Positions 1 to 8,213 are shown, counted from the first letter of the stretch. The stretch: 22,548 nt of DNA from Bathymodiolus brooksi thiotrophic gill symbiont (GCF_903642095.1 NZ_CAHJWD020000404.1:1-22548); one strand, 5' to 3'. Program-made: numbers and translations. Notes: generated from the sequence alone by a model not told the origin.

Positions 1-144
1 TCTGGTTTTGTTATTAAAGATGCTAATATTTATACAACTCAAAAAAATATATAAAAATCATTTTAGCCAACCGCTAACGCATCAGCTGAATCCAAGCATT
101 AAGTAGCAAACTAGAGACTAGGCAAAAAAAAACCAAATAAAAAC

Positions 145-1524
145 CTAAGACAAAATCCGAACCCTAAAGGTTTTGCCTTTGAGTTTGTCATTTTGGATTT
201 TTTTTAGTGCGGTTTTAACTAATTCTGAGTTAATAGCGACATACGACCAGTTACTATTGACATTAATCTTACCAATTTTGTCACCAGGGATGCCGTCTTT
301 GCCTGTTAATCCGCCAACGATGTCGCCGGGGCGGAGTTTTTGTTTTTTACCGCCGTCAATTTTTAGGGTGGTCATAGTTGGTTTTTTAAGGGGTTTGTTT
401 AAATAATTATCACTTGGCAATGGGTCGTTGCAACTTGATAAATCGATGTTTAAGGCGTTTAATTTGTGGGTTTCTCTGTCGCTGTAAAGGGTGCAGGCAA
501 TGCCGTGTTTTCCTGCTCTGCCTGTGCGTCCGATGCGATGGGTGTGTATTTCTGGGTCGTGGGCAATGTTGAAGTTGATGACCATATCTAAATCATCGAT
601 GTCTAATCCTCGTGCCGCTACATCAGTTGCTACTAATACGGAAACGCTACCGTTGGAGAAGCGAATAAGTGCTTGGTCGCGTTCTCGTTGGTCTAAATCG
701 CCGTGAATGGAAATGGCATAGAATTTATAATAAGCCAATTCATCAGCCACATCTTGGGTGTCGTTTTTGGTGTTACAAAATACCAAGGCAGATTCAGGCT
801 GGTGTTTTGCTAATAATAATCGCAAGGCGGTCATGCGTTCATCGTCTGTATTGGTTGAATGGAAATATTGCTTAATGGTTGATTCTTCGGCAGTAGAAGG
901 TGCTTCAACTACGGCGGGATTTTGCATAACTCTATTGGCAATAGAAGCGATTTCATCGGGGTAGGTGGCGCTAAATAATAAGGTTTGGCGATGGCTGGGG
1001 ATTTTTTCAATAATCTGGTCAATGGTATCTTGAAAGCCCATATCCAGCATTCTATCTGCCTCATCTAGCACCAGCGTCTTGATATGATTCAATTTAAGGG
1101 TGCCTTTGCGTAAATGCTCCTCAATACGCCCCGGAGTGCCGACGACAATGTGCGTGCCGTGTTCTAATGAGCCGATTTGTGGCCCAAAAGGGGTGCCACC
1201 ACAAAGTGTTAGCACTTTAATATTGTGAATGGCTCTAGCGAGTTTGCGGATTTCACTTGCCACTTGGTCTGCCAATTCACGCGTTGGACATAAAACCAGT
1301 GATTGTGCTTTAAATGAAGTGGCATCTAGTTTCTGCAACAAGCCTAAACCAAAGGCTGCCGTTTTTCCAGAACCCGTTTTACCCTGTCCAATAACATCTT
1401 TGCCTGACAAAATAATGGGCAAACTTAATGCTTGAATAGGAGTCATTGATTCATAACCTAAACTACTGAGATTTTTGAGTAAATCAGGCTGTAAACTTAA
1501 TGAAGAAAAATCAGTTGAATCCAT
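145..1524 (-). CDS. dbpA: ATP-dependent RNA helicase DbpA (DEAD-box)
   Basis: This 459-residue protein is a DEAD-box RNA helicase. In order it shows a Q motif (MTPIQ, about residues 27-31), motif I GKTGSGKT (48-55), PTREL (80-84), GTPGR (129-133), DEAD (154-157), SAT (185-187), ATDVAARGLD (299-308) and HRIGRTGR (329-336). The last 75 residues (LRPGDIVGGLTG onward) match the DbpA RNA-binding domain, which in the known family targets helix 92 of 23S rRNA during 50S assembly. The length is close to E. coli DbpA (457 aa). The ATG at 1524 has an AGGG about 10 nt upstream. The gene stands alone and diverges from the 6S RNA gene. Other DEAD-box paralogues lack this C-terminal domain, so the specific name is well supported. 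Confidence 0.95.
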   Translation of the reverse strand: MDSTDFSSLSLQPDLLKNLSSLGYESMTPIQALSLPIILSGKDVIGQGKTGSGKTAAFGLGLLQKLDATSFKAQSLVLCPTRELADQVASEIRKLARAIHNIKVLTLCGGTPFGPQIGSLEHGTHIVVGTPGRIEEHLRKGTLKLNHIKTLVLDEADRMLDMGFQDTIDQIIEKIPSHRQTLLFSATYPDEIASIANRVMQNPAVVEAPSTAEESTIKQYFHSTNTDDERMTALRLLLAKHQPESALVFCNTKNDTQDVADELAYYKFYAISIHGDLDQRERDQALIRFSNGSVSVLVATDVAARGLDIDDLDMVINFNIAHDPEIHTHRIGRTGRAGKHGIACTLYSDRETHKLNALNIDLSSCNDPLPSDNYLNKPLKKPTMTTLKIDGGKKQKLRPGDIVGGLTGKDGIPGDKIGKINVNSNWSYVAINSELVKTALKKIQNDKLKGKTFRVRILS

Positions 1525-1581
1525 GGCACACCCTAAAAAAATAATGTGTTGAATTTTACGCTCTATACAACGGCATAAGTC

Positions 1582-1587
1582 TATAAT
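1582..1587 (+). promoter_or_regulatory. -10 element of the 6S RNA promoter
   Basis: A perfect TATAAT lies 7 nt before the predicted 5' end of the 6S RNA. The -35 position (about 1559-1564) has no good match to TTGACA, so the promoter rests mainly on the consensus -10. Its sequence context (ATAATAG) is the inverted complement of CTATTAT in the 5' arm of the RNA's terminal stem. Confidence 0.55.
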
Positions 1588-1593
1588 AGCAAC

Positions 1594-1798
1594 CGTCTAT
1601 TATGTTCATGGTTGGCACTCTCTCCTGAGCCGATAAATAAATAAATAGGATATGAGATGGATTGCTATTGAGCAAGCCCGCCTTGCACTTTCAGAAACTT
1701 TCTGTGTAGTGCTGGAAGCGGGAAGCCTGCGGTAATTCTCGACTTTCCGCCTTGAACCTTACTGGTTCAGGTTTTTGCTAATGATGACATAATAGACC
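1594..1798 (+). ncRNA. ssrS: 6S RNA
   Basis: This is a 6S RNA, the global regulator that binds sigma-70 RNA polymerase holoenzyme by mimicking an open promoter. The terminal stem is an 11-bp perfect pairing of 1595-1605 with 1787-1797. The conserved 5' element CCTGAGCCGAT and the 3' elements GCCTGCGG and CCTTGAACC...GGTTCAGG resemble E. coli 6S RNA. The central part can form a long hairpin, with CCCGC pairing to GCGGG, GCAC to GTGC, and an apical CAGAA/TTCTG stem. Placement directly upstream of ygfA is the classic gammaproteobacterial arrangement and supports co-transcription followed by processing. The exact ends are estimates. Confidence 0.92.
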
Positions 1799-1809
1799 CA
1801 AATTCACAA

Positions 1810-2373
1810 ATGCGTTTATTTATGAACACACTCAGACAATCACTTCGCAAACAAAGAAATGCACTCTCAATAAGTGAGCAGGCGAAGTTTGCCGAATACT
1901 TATTGCCCCAAGCACAGCAAATATCAAATTTTCAAAATGGGCAAAAAGTTGCCCTATATTTAGCAAATGACGGGGAAATAAATCCAGAGCATATAAAAGA
2001 CTTCTTAAAAAATGAGGGCATTAGAGTTTATCTTCCAATATTAAATGATAAAGAACTTAAATTTGCAAAACTTGGTGAAAAATTTATAAAAAATAAATTT
2101 GGCATCAACGAACCCATTGCCACTGAAATATTAACCGCCAAGCAATTGGACATTATTTTTATGCCACTCGTTGGTTTTGACGAACAAAAAAATCGCTTAG
2201 GCATGGGTGGTGGCTTTTACGACCGCACCCTTGCCTTCAAAAAACACCAAAAACACACCCATCCAAAATTAATAGGTCTGGCATTTGATTGTCAAAAAAT
2301 AGATAAATTAACAGTCAAAAAATGGGATGTGCCACTTGATGCAATAATTACTCCAACAACAATTTATAAATAA
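1810..2373 (+). CDS. ygfA: 5-formyltetrahydrofolate cyclo-ligase
   Basis: This 187-residue protein belongs to the 5-formyltetrahydrofolate cyclo-ligase (MTHFS) family. The enzyme converts 5-formyl-THF plus ATP to 5,10-methenyl-THF, returning the stored folate to one-carbon metabolism. The C-terminal signature LGMGGGFYDRTLA and the preceding DIIFMPLVGFD are characteristic. The N-terminal LRQSLRKQRNALS provides the usual basic helix. There are two possible starts, ATG 1810 and ATG 1822 (MNTLRQ), and neither has a clear Shine-Dalgarno sequence. The second fits typical family N-termini slightly better. The gene begins about 12 nt after the 6S RNA, as in other gammaproteobacteria, and probably depends on the same promoter. 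Confidence 0.93.
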   Translation: MRLFMNTLRQSLRKQRNALSISEQAKFAEYLLPQAQQISNFQNGQKVALYLANDGEINPEHIKDFLKNEGIRVYLPILNDKELKFAKLGEKFIKNKFGINEPIATEILTAKQLDIIFMPLVGFDEQKNRLGMGGGFYDRTLAFKKHQKHTHPKLIGLAFDCQKIDKLTVKKWDVPLDAIITPTTIYK

Positions 2374-2374
2374 T

Positions 2375-2442
2375 TTGTTGCGCTCTGTCAATAAATCGGT
2401 TTTTTTAGCAAGGTAAGGTAGAATGCTGGACAGTTGCAACAA
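2375..2442. repeat. Inverted repeat between ygfA and the methyltransferase
   Basis: TTGTTGC (2375-2381) plus CTGTC (2385-2389) pair with GACAG (2429-2433) plus GCAACAA (2436-2442). This gives 12 base pairs interrupted by a 3/2-nt internal loop, with a 39-nt apical segment. No U-run follows on the plus strand, so it is not a normal terminator for ygfA. It could be an operator, an mRNA structure or chance. Confidence 0.45.
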
Positions 2443-2460
2443 TAAAAAAAGAAGTGTAAT

Positions 2461-2505
2461 ATGAATAAAAATCCATCATTGGACAAATTAGAATTGTCAA
2501 TATGA
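2461..2505 (+). CDS. Possible 14-aa leader peptide overlapping the methyltransferase start
   Basis: An ATG preceded by AGAAG (about 7 nt upstream) opens a 14-codon frame whose protein starts MNKNPSLDKL. Its TGA stop (2503-2505) overlaps the methyltransferase ATG (2502-2504) as ATGA, a common arrangement for translational coupling. No homology can be recognised at this length. It could equally be a chance frame or the remnant of a deleted upstream gene, so it is offered as a candidate only. Confidence 0.3.
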   Translation: MNKNPSLDKLELSI

Positions 2506-3635
2506 TTGATTTACAAAAATTAACCGCTGTAGAGCTTTTTTCTGGTGCAGGTGGGTTAAGTATTGGACTGGAAAGGGCGGGGTTTCAGGTGGTATTGGCA
2601 AATGAAATTGAGCCAGATTCTGCGAAATCGTTTGCTTTAAATCATCCGCATTCAAAAGTTATTTGTAATGATATTCATGCGATAGACTTTCAGCAGGAAT
2701 TGCAAAATTTATCTATTTCTCATATTGATTTAGTTTCTGGAGGGCCACCTTGTCAAGGTTTTAGCACAGTTGGCTCAAAAAATGAGAAAGATCCAAGGAA
2801 CAGTTTATTTTATGAATATTTAAGGGCTGTTAATGAAATTAAGCCTAATTACATTATCTTTGAAAATGTTGCTGGGTTTTCCACAATGTATAATGGGTCT
2901 GCGATACAAGAACTGGATGCTATGGGATATTGCACGATTTCATCCATATTAGAGGCATCTGATTTTGGGCTTCCTCAAATGCGAAAGCGAACCATTGTTG
3001 TGGGTTGGAAAAAAACATTGAATTCAGTTAAATTACCCACGCCCACACACTTAAAAGCAGATAATTTATTCAATATTCCGAAAAAATTAACACTTATGGC
3101 GGCAATATCAGATTTGCCAGCATTGATTGCCAATGACTCAAAAGATTATTACCTTCAAGCTCCTCAAAATGAATACCAACACAAACTTAGAAACGAGGCA
3201 AGAGAACTAACCGAACATAACAGCTCAAATTATGGCGACAAAATGCTTAAAATTTTGTCGCTTATTCCTAAAGGTGGCACCGTAAACGATTTGCCAAAAA
3301 AACTAAGACCGAAAAAATACTTCTCTAATACTTATGCTAGACTTCTTGCCGATCAGCCTACGCCGACTATTACTAGAAATTTTGGCACGCCCTCTTCATC
3401 CAGATGTGTGCATCCTTTTCAAAATAGAGCATTAAGTACTAGAGAAGGTGCAAGATTGCAGGGTTTTCCCGATACTTATTTTTTCTACGGTAGCAAAACT
3501 TCTAAAAACTTACAAATTGGCAATGCAGTGCCGCCAATTTTCGGCGAAGTAATCGCAAAAGAAATCATAAAATCCATGAGCATACAAAAAGCACTTAGTA
3601 AAACGCCAGAACGGATGCTTTCAAAAGTAAAATAA
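2502..3635 (+). CDS. DNA (cytosine-5) methyltransferase, orphan
   Basis: This 377-residue protein has the ordered motifs of C5-cytosine DNA methyltransferases, which transfer a methyl group from S-adenosylmethionine to C5 of cytosine in a specific site. They are motif I FSGAGG (13-18), motif IV PPCQG with catalytic Cys84, motif VI ENV (121-123), motif VIII QMRKR (159-163), a variable target-recognition region (about 170-285), motif IX around PTPTITRNFG (286-295) and motif X GNAVPP (340-345). All key residues are present, so it is probably active. No restriction endonuclease or Vsr gene lies beside it: ygfA precedes it and the ubiquinone hydroxylase converges from the other side. Its recognition site cannot be read from the sequence. 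It may serve epigenetic regulation or protection, or be a leftover of a restriction system. Confidence 0.93.
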   Translation: MIDLQKLTAVELFSGAGGLSIGLERAGFQVVLANEIEPDSAKSFALNHPHSKVICNDIHAIDFQQELQNLSISHIDLVSGGPPCQGFSTVGSKNEKDPRNSLFYEYLRAVNEIKPNYIIFENVAGFSTMYNGSAIQELDAMGYCTISSILEASDFGLPQMRKRTIVVGWKKTLNSVKLPTPTHLKADNLFNIPKKLTLMAAISDLPALIANDSKDYYLQAPQNEYQHKLRNEARELTEHNSSNYGDKMLKILSLIPKGGTVNDLPKKLRPKKYFSNTYARLLADQPTPTITRNFGTPSSSRCVHPFQNRALSTREGARLQGFPDTYFFYGSKTSKNLQIGNAVPPIFGEVIAKEIIKSMSIQKALSKTPERMLSKVK

Positions 3636-3650
3636 ATAGGTCTTTGTGTT

Positions 3651-3753
3651 ATGCTATTTTTTTAAAAAAAATCGCATTAAATGCTCATCTTCACGGCATT
3701 TTTCTAAGTGGATAAAAAGCAAGGTATTAATGATTATTTTTTAAAAATAGCAT
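3651..3753. repeat. 11-bp perfect inverted repeat in a convergent gap
   Basis: ATGCTATTTTT (3651-3661) is repeated in inverse orientation as AAAAATAGCAT (3743-3753), about 80 bp apart. The pair spans the gap between the methyltransferase end and the ubiquinone hydroxylase stop. It may be a loose bidirectional termination structure or a trace of insertion. The arms are AT-rich, so chance is possible. Confidence 0.4.
3679..3701 (+). terminator. Weak candidate terminator of the methyltransferase gene
   Basis: AAATGC (3679-3684) can pair with GCATTT (3696-3701) across an 11-nt loop, followed by TTCT. The stem is short and the U-run poor, so this is only a candidate. Confidence 0.25.
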
Positions 3754-3756
3754 TCA

Positions 3757-4908
3757 TTAACGACCAGTGGCATGTTTTTGTAAAAAAGATTTTAGCGTTG
3801 AATTTTTATTAATTAGATTCATACCAAAACCTCGTAACCATCTCATTGGCTCACTGTTTTCTTTGTAAATCCAATTCAACCCTGTCATAGTTTTTGCCAT
3901 AAGTTCATTGTCTAGTCTTCTGGATCGGGCATAGGATCGGAGGGTGTTATAATTTCCTAAAGGTTGGTTACTTGAGTTTAATTGTTTCGATAATTCATTA
4001 ACATCGGCAAAACCTAGATTAACGCCTTGTCCTGCTAATGGGTGAATATTGTGGGCAGCATCGCCAATTAGGGCTAGATTTTCTTTAACATAGTTTTTGG
4101 CGCTTCGTTCAAGGAGTGGGAATGCGGCGATATTACTCAACACTTCAAAGTTACCGAAACGATATTCCACGCTTGCTGATAATCGTTCGGCAAATACTTC
4201 AGGTGGTAGAGTTAATAATTCATCAGCAAGGGGGTTTTCTGCTGACCAAACAATGGATGCTTCGTTTTCACTTAATGGCAATAAAGCAATAATACTGTTG
4301 GATAAAAATCGTTGCCAAGTTGTTTTGTTAAAGCCTTTTTTAGAATAAATATTACAAACAATGGCTTGTTGCTGGTAATTGGTTTCAGTAAATGTAATAT
4401 CTGCCAAATTTCGCACACGAGAATGTGCACCGTCAGCACCAATCAATAAGGGGCATTGCAGTTGTTGCTCGTTGTCTAAATGCAATTGATAACCTTGTTC
4501 GGTTTTGTTAATATTATCAAGTTTGGCGTTGATGAATACTACTTTGGTGCTGGTTAATGCACTATACATGGCGGATTGAATGCAATCATTTTCTATAATA
4601 TGCCCCAAATATTCTAAATCATCATCGGCTGTTGAAAAATCCAAACTGCCGTGCGAATTTTCATCCCAAACTTTGGTGCTGGTAAAAGCGTGCTTTCGTT
4701 GAATTAAATCCCACACACCAATATGGCGCAAAAATATTTCTGAAGTTGGGGTAATAGCACTCACACGAGTATGAAAGTTTTTTTGTATATCGGGATTAGG
4801 GTTATTCGGCTCAATAATTGCAATCGTTAAATCTGATTTTGCCATTGATAAGGCAAATGTCTGACCGACCATACCGCCACCCACGATAATAATATCAAAA
4901 TCGCTCAT
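3757..4908 (-). CDS. Ubiquinone biosynthesis FAD-dependent hydroxylase (UbiH/UbiF/COQ6 family)
   Basis: This 383-residue flavoprotein monooxygenase belongs to the UbiH/UbiI/UbiF (COQ6) family, which hydroxylates the aromatic ring of ubiquinone precursors using FAD, NAD(P)H and O2. It shows the FAD-binding GGGMVG (10-15), the GADGAHSRVR motif (157-166) that contacts FAD and NAD(P)H, and the second FAD motif LALIGDAAHNIHPLAGQG (278-295). I cannot tell which ring position it modifies, so no symbol is given. It is the last gene of the hisA-rnfH-corC-pmbA run and starts 5 bp after the pmbA stop, so it is almost certainly co-transcribed. It converges with the methyltransferase gene. Confidence 0.9.
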   Translation of the reverse strand: MSDFDIIIVGGGMVGQTFALSMAKSDLTIAIIEPNNPNPDIQKNFHTRVSAITPTSEIFLRHIGVWDLIQRKHAFTSTKVWDENSHGSLDFSTADDDLEYLGHIIENDCIQSAMYSALTSTKVVFINAKLDNINKTEQGYQLHLDNEQQLQCPLLIGADGAHSRVRNLADITFTETNYQQQAIVCNIYSKKGFNKTTWQRFLSNSIIALLPLSENEASIVWSAENPLADELLTLPPEVFAERLSASVEYRFGNFEVLSNIAAFPLLERSAKNYVKENLALIGDAAHNIHPLAGQGVNLGFADVNELSKQLNSSNQPLGNYNTLRSYARSRRLDNELMAKTMTGLNWIYKENSEPMRWLRGFGMNLINKNSTLKSFLQKHATGR

Positions 4909-4913
4909 AAAAT

Positions 4914-6230
4914 CTAGGTTTCACCTGCTATCGTCATTTGTTCAATCAACACTGAGCCGACTTTGATATTACTGCGATAATCCACATCATTGCCCACGGA
5001 TACAATGCCAAGTAGCATATCTTTAAGATTGCCAGCAATAGTTAGCCCAGAAACTGGGTATTGAATTTCACCATTTTCTACCCAAAATCCTAATGCGCCA
5101 CGAGAATAATTGCCTGTTGTGCCATTAACGCCTTGCCCCATTAATTCCGTTACCACTAAACCTTTGCCCATTGTCTTAATCATCTCATCTAAACCGCCGT
5201 CAAAATTCGATTCAACAATAACATTACTTACTCCGCCTGCATTAGCGGTTGTTTTCAGCCCCAGTTGATTGGCAGAATATTGCCCCATTACAAAACTTTT
5301 AACCCGTCCATTCTCAACAAAATATTGTGCTCTTTTAAGCACACCGTCACGGTCAATTGCCTTGGCACCTAGTGTTTTTTTGGCAAAAGGGTGTTCGCGT
5401 AAACTAATGTCTTCTGGCAAAACAATGGTGTCAATGCTATTTAATAAAAAGGTAGATTTTTTGTATTGTCTGCTCCCGCCCAATGCACCCAAAAGTTGTG
5501 AAAACAATCCGCCTGATAGTCGTGAAGTGAAAATCACAGGGCATTTTTGTGAGGGTATCGAACGCGCACCAAGTTTTTGTTGTGCCAGTTTTGCTGCCTT
5601 TTTACCTACTTTTTGTGATGCTTCCAACTCGTTTGCATCCAAGGCTGTTGTGTATTCGTATGCCGTTTGCATATCATCACCTCGTTGGGCAATGAGCGAG
5701 CAACTCAGTGAATGACTGGTGGCATTTTGGGTAGCAATTAAGCCATTAGAATTCGCATACAAACTCTCACCTTGAAAACTGGAAACCTCTGCCCCTTCGG
5801 AATTGTTAATTTCATCTTGTGCAAGTGCCGCCTCTTCGCAAGCTATGGCAATATCAATGCTGTGTTGTGCGTCCAAATCCCAAGGATGATAAAGGTCTAA
5901 ATCAGGTGCATCAAATGCCATTAATTCCTTTGGCGCTAAGCCATTAAAAGGGTCATCTTGAGTGTATTTTGCAATCAAACAAGCAGATTCAATGGTTTTA
6001 TCAAGACTGCTTTTACTTATATCAACGCTGGATGCATGCCCTTTTTTCTTGCCGAAGTATACATTAATTTCAAAATTTTGGTCTAAATGATATTGCAAAG
6101 TTTCGACTTTACCTAATCGCACCGAAGTAGAAACCCCAGAACTTGATTCAAGTGCTATTTCATAATCACTGACTTGGTATTTTTTTAATAACTCGATGGC
6201 CAATTGTGCAGTTTTTTCTAAAGTAAACAT
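4914..6230 (-). CDS. pmbA: PmbA/TldE family protein
   Basis: This 438-residue protein belongs to the TldD/PmbA family, and is the PmbA (TldE) partner rather than TldD. It matches across its length (SSGVSTSVRLGKVETL near the N-terminus; YTTALDANE; PSQKCPVIFTSRLSGGL; GTTGNYSRGALGFWVENGE near the C-terminus). I see no zinc-binding HExxxH, which belongs to TldD. In known systems TldD and TldE form a heterodimeric metalloprotease that degrades unfolded peptides and matures microcins. No tldD is in this window, so the partner must be elsewhere if present. It starts 4 bp after the corC stop and ends 5 bp before the ubiquinone hydroxylase start. E. coli PmbA is slightly longer (450 aa). Confidence 0.93.
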   Translation of the reverse strand: MFTLEKTAQLAIELLKKYQVSDYEIALESSSGVSTSVRLGKVETLQYHLDQNFEINVYFGKKKGHASSVDISKSSLDKTIESACLIAKYTQDDPFNGLAPKELMAFDAPDLDLYHPWDLDAQHSIDIAIACEEAALAQDEINNSEGAEVSSFQGESLYANSNGLIATQNATSHSLSCSLIAQRGDDMQTAYEYTTALDANELEASQKVGKKAAKLAQQKLGARSIPSQKCPVIFTSRLSGGLFSQLLGALGGSRQYKKSTFLLNSIDTIVLPEDISLREHPFAKKTLGAKAIDRDGVLKRAQYFVENGRVKSFVMGQYSANQLGLKTTANAGGVSNVIVESNFDGGLDEMIKTMGKGLVVTELMGQGVNGTTGNYSRGALGFWVENGEIQYPVSGLTIAGNLKDMLLGIVSVGNDVDYRSNIKVGSVLIEQMTIAGET

Positions 6231-6234
6231 AATC

Positions 6235-7056
6235 TTAATCCTTAATGACTTCTAATGAGCGTAATCTTCGAGAATCTGCCTTTAAAACTTTAAAATGAAA
6301 CCCTTGTAACTCAATCTCACTTGATTGCTCTGGCAAATAAGTAAAACCAGCAATCACTAAGCCTGCTACAGTATCTACACCTTCTGCTTGCAGTTTAACA
6401 CCAAAAAATTCATTAAATTCTTCAATCGGTGTGTGCCCCTTAAGTAAATAACGACCGCCGCTAAAATCAATAATATTGTCCTCTTCTAAATCGTGTTCAT
6501 CTTCAATCTCGCCCACAATTTGTTCCAATACATCTTCTAGCGTTACCAAGCCTGCGATTTCACCATATTCATCCATTACCACCGCCATATGTGATTTTTT
6601 CTGTTGAAAATCTCGCATCAGCGAACCCAAAGTTTTGCTTTCTGGCACTAATACCACTTGGCGTAAATACTCTTGAAAACTAAATTCCTTGCCTTGCTCA
6701 CTAGACAAATGACTAAGCAAATCCTTAGCCAAAACAACCCCGTAAATTTTATTTTTATCGCTGTTAATAATGGGAAATCTAGAATGTGCAGATTTAATCA
6801 TAATGTCTAGTAAGACCCTAGTATTCGCATTATGCTCAATCATCACCATTTTTGATTTTGGCACCATAACATCACGCACTTCCATGCTCTCAAGTTGCAT
6901 CACGCCTTCAATAAGACTTCGGCTGTGAGAATCGATAATATGGTTTTCCTCGGACTCTTTCAACGCTTGCAATAATGCATCGCTTGAATTAATCGGTGTG
7001 TGGAAAAATTGTTTTTTCAGTCTTTGTAAAAAAGACATTGTCGAGAGAGATTTCAT
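6235..7056 (-). CDS. corC: CorC/YbeX-type CBS-domain protein
   Basis: This 273-residue protein has the CorC (YbeX) layout. A short N-terminal segment is followed by a pair of CBS domains, around VRDVMVPKSKM (about 61-71) and a second ending in GLVTLEDVLEQIVGEIEDEHD. A C-terminal CorC_HlyC domain follows (about 195-273). There is no membrane DUF21/CNNM domain, so it is the soluble type associated in enterobacteria with Mg2+/Co2+ efflux and envelope or ribosome-related phenotypes. The exact function is unsettled for the family. Two starts are possible, ATG 7056 and ATG 7038 (MSFLQRLKK), and neither has a good Shine-Dalgarno sequence. It lies 20 bp after rnfH and 4 bp before pmbA. Confidence 0.9.
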   Translation of the reverse strand: MKSLSTMSFLQRLKKQFFHTPINSSDALLQALKESEENHIIDSHSRSLIEGVMQLESMEVRDVMVPKSKMVMIEHNANTRVLLDIMIKSAHSRFPIINSDKNKIYGVVLAKDLLSHLSSEQGKEFSFQEYLRQVVLVPESKTLGSLMRDFQQKKSHMAVVMDEYGEIAGLVTLEDVLEQIVGEIEDEHDLEEDNIIDFSGGRYLLKGHTPIEEFNEFFGVKLQAEGVDTVAGLVIAGFTYLPEQSSEIELQGFHFKVLKADSRRLRSLEVIKD

Positions 7057-7076
7057 TTAGTCTATTTTACCAAACA

Positions 7077-7373
7077 TCAGGTTTTTTTACCACTACGCAT
7101 TTTTTTTCCTTGTGCAGCCCGTTCAGATCGCACTTTTTTAGGGTCGGCAATCAATGGTCGATAAATTTCCACCCGGTCTTTGTCACGCAAAACTGTGTTT
7201 AATTTAACAATTTTCCCAAAAACACCTGTTTTATCCTTAGATAAATCAATTTGAGGATAAGTATCAAGAATACCCGACAACTCAATTGCTTGTTTAAGCG
7301 TTGCCCCCTCGTCCACCACCAAGGTAAGCAGTGTTTGTTTTTCCTCTAAAGCATAAGCCACTTCAATGTTCAT
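7077..7373 (-). CDS. rnfH: RnfH family ubiquitin-like protein (UPF0125)
   Basis: This small protein (98 aa) of the RnfH/UPF0125 family has a beta-grasp, ubiquitin-like fold and no established biochemical role. Family features are the N-terminal MNIEVAYAL, the central [25 protein letters not shown] and a basic tail ending KKMRSGKKT. The frame is open further upstream to 7463, but that stretch lies inside hisA. The ATG at 7373 gives the standard N-terminus and overlaps the hisA stop by 11 bp, so it is preferred. In enterobacteria rnfH sits next to ratA. Here it lies between hisA and corC, with no rnf or ratA genes nearby. Confidence 0.88.
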   Translation of the reverse strand: MNIEVAYALEEKQTLLTLVVDEGATLKQAIELSGILDTYPQIDLSKDKTGVFGKIVKLNTVLRDKDRVEIYRPLIADPKKVRSERAAQGKKMRSGKKT

Positions 7374-8094
7374 CGCATAACCTTTGGGCTTTAGCAAAAT
7401 CAAGTGTGCCTTCATAAATTGCCCGCCCTGTAATTGCCCCCGTAATACCGTGGTGCGCTTCAACCAATAGTTTAGAAATATCCTTTATATTAGTAATACC
7501 ACCTGAAGCAATAATGGGAATCGAAGTCTGCTTAGCAAGGCTAGCTGTCGCCTCAACATTCACCCCTTGCATCATTCCATCACGGGCAATATCAGTATAA
7601 ACAATAGAGCTCACACCATCTTGTTCAAAGCGTTTGGCTAACTCGCTAACTTGTTTATCAGTCTTAGTTGCCCAGCCGTCAATAGCCACAAAGCCCTCAT
7701 TCGCATCCAAACCAACAATAACTTTGCCAGCAAATTCACTACACAATTCTGTAACAAATTGAGGATGCGTTACCGCCTTTGAACCAATAATCAAATAACC
7801 AATACCCGCTTCAATATAAGCATTAGCAATCTCCATATTACGAATACCACCACCAATCTGCACTGGTAACTCTGGAAATGCCTGAGTAATCGCCATTACA
7901 CTATCAGCATTCATCGGCTTACCCTCAAACGCCCCATTAAGATCCACCAAATGCAATCGTCTCGCCCCTTGCTCCACCCACTGTGCCGCCATATCAACAG
8001 GATTATCAGAAAATACCGTCGTATCCTCCATCAAGCCTTGTCGTAAACGCACACATTGCCCATCTTTTAAATCTATTGCTGGAATTATTGTCAT
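7363..8094 (-). CDS. hisA: HisA phosphoribosylformimino-AICAR-P isomerase
   Basis: This 243-residue (beta/alpha)8 barrel enzyme carries out the fourth step of histidine synthesis, the Amadori rearrangement of ProFAR to PRFAR. The N-terminal [15 protein letters not shown] carries catalytic Asp8, and the second catalytic Asp is in VGLDANEG (Asp130). Phosphate-binding glycine segments QIGGGI and IASGGI, together with [12 protein letters not shown], are also present. The length matches the family. Unlike the usual his operon, no hisF, hisH or hisIE adjoins it; hisA instead leads a run of unrelated genes on the minus strand. A TATAAAAT stretch about 25-40 bp upstream could be its -10. An IS3 relic and an inverted repeat lie just upstream. 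Confidence 0.96.
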   Translation of the reverse strand: MTIIPAIDLKDGQCVRLRQGLMEDTTVFSDNPVDMAAQWVEQGARRLHLVDLNGAFEGKPMNADSVMAITQAFPELPVQIGGGIRNMEIANAYIEAGIGYLIIGSKAVTHPQFVTELCSEFAGKVIVGLDANEGFVAIDGWATKTDKQVSELAKRFEQDGVSSIVYTDIARDGMMQGVNVEATASLAKQTSIPIIASGGITNIKDISKLLVEAHHGITGAITGRAIYEGTLDFAKAQRLCDEH

Positions 8095-8130
8095 TTTTTT
8101 ACCTAAATTTTCCTTTGAAATAGAATTTTA

Positions 8131-8213
8131 TACCATTTATAAAAAAATAATCATATTAAATAAGGGCTTAGATAGGTAGTAGTTTTGTTGGTAAAAATCT
8201 AGTATAAATGGTA
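8131..8213. repeat. 11-bp perfect inverted repeat upstream of hisA
   Basis: TACCATTTATA (8131-8141) and TATAAATGGTA (8203-8213) are perfect inverse copies, 61 bp apart. The hisA-proximal arm overlaps the likely -10 region of hisA on the minus strand. The pair ends 21 bp before the IS3 relic. It could be a regulatory site pair or remains of a mobile element. Confidence 0.45.

Noticed and set aside
1..54. An open frame of 17 codons ending in TAA at the left edge, possibly the tail of a plus-strand gene
   Set aside because: Too short and AT-rich to separate from chance, with no recognisable motif; the window edge prevents a decision.
63..77. Small hairpin TTAGC-CAACC-GCTAA after dbpA as a terminator
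   Set aside because: Only a 5-bp stem, and the T-rich stretch on the minus strand starts several bases after the stem; not convincing.
1744..1775. Hairpin TGAACC/GGTTCA with T-run as a stand-alone terminator
   Set aside because: It is a conserved 3' part of the 6S RNA and sits within its terminal stem, so it is explained by that RNA.
2502..4908. Complete restriction-modification or phage-defence system around the methyltransferase
   Set aside because: Both flanks are core genes on either side and no endonuclease, Vsr, helicase or other defence gene is present.
7374..7463. Upstream extension of the RnfH frame by 30 residues inside hisA
   Set aside because: The extension has no family similarity, overlaps coding hisA by about 100 bp, and the ATG at 7373 gives the standard RnfH N-terminus.
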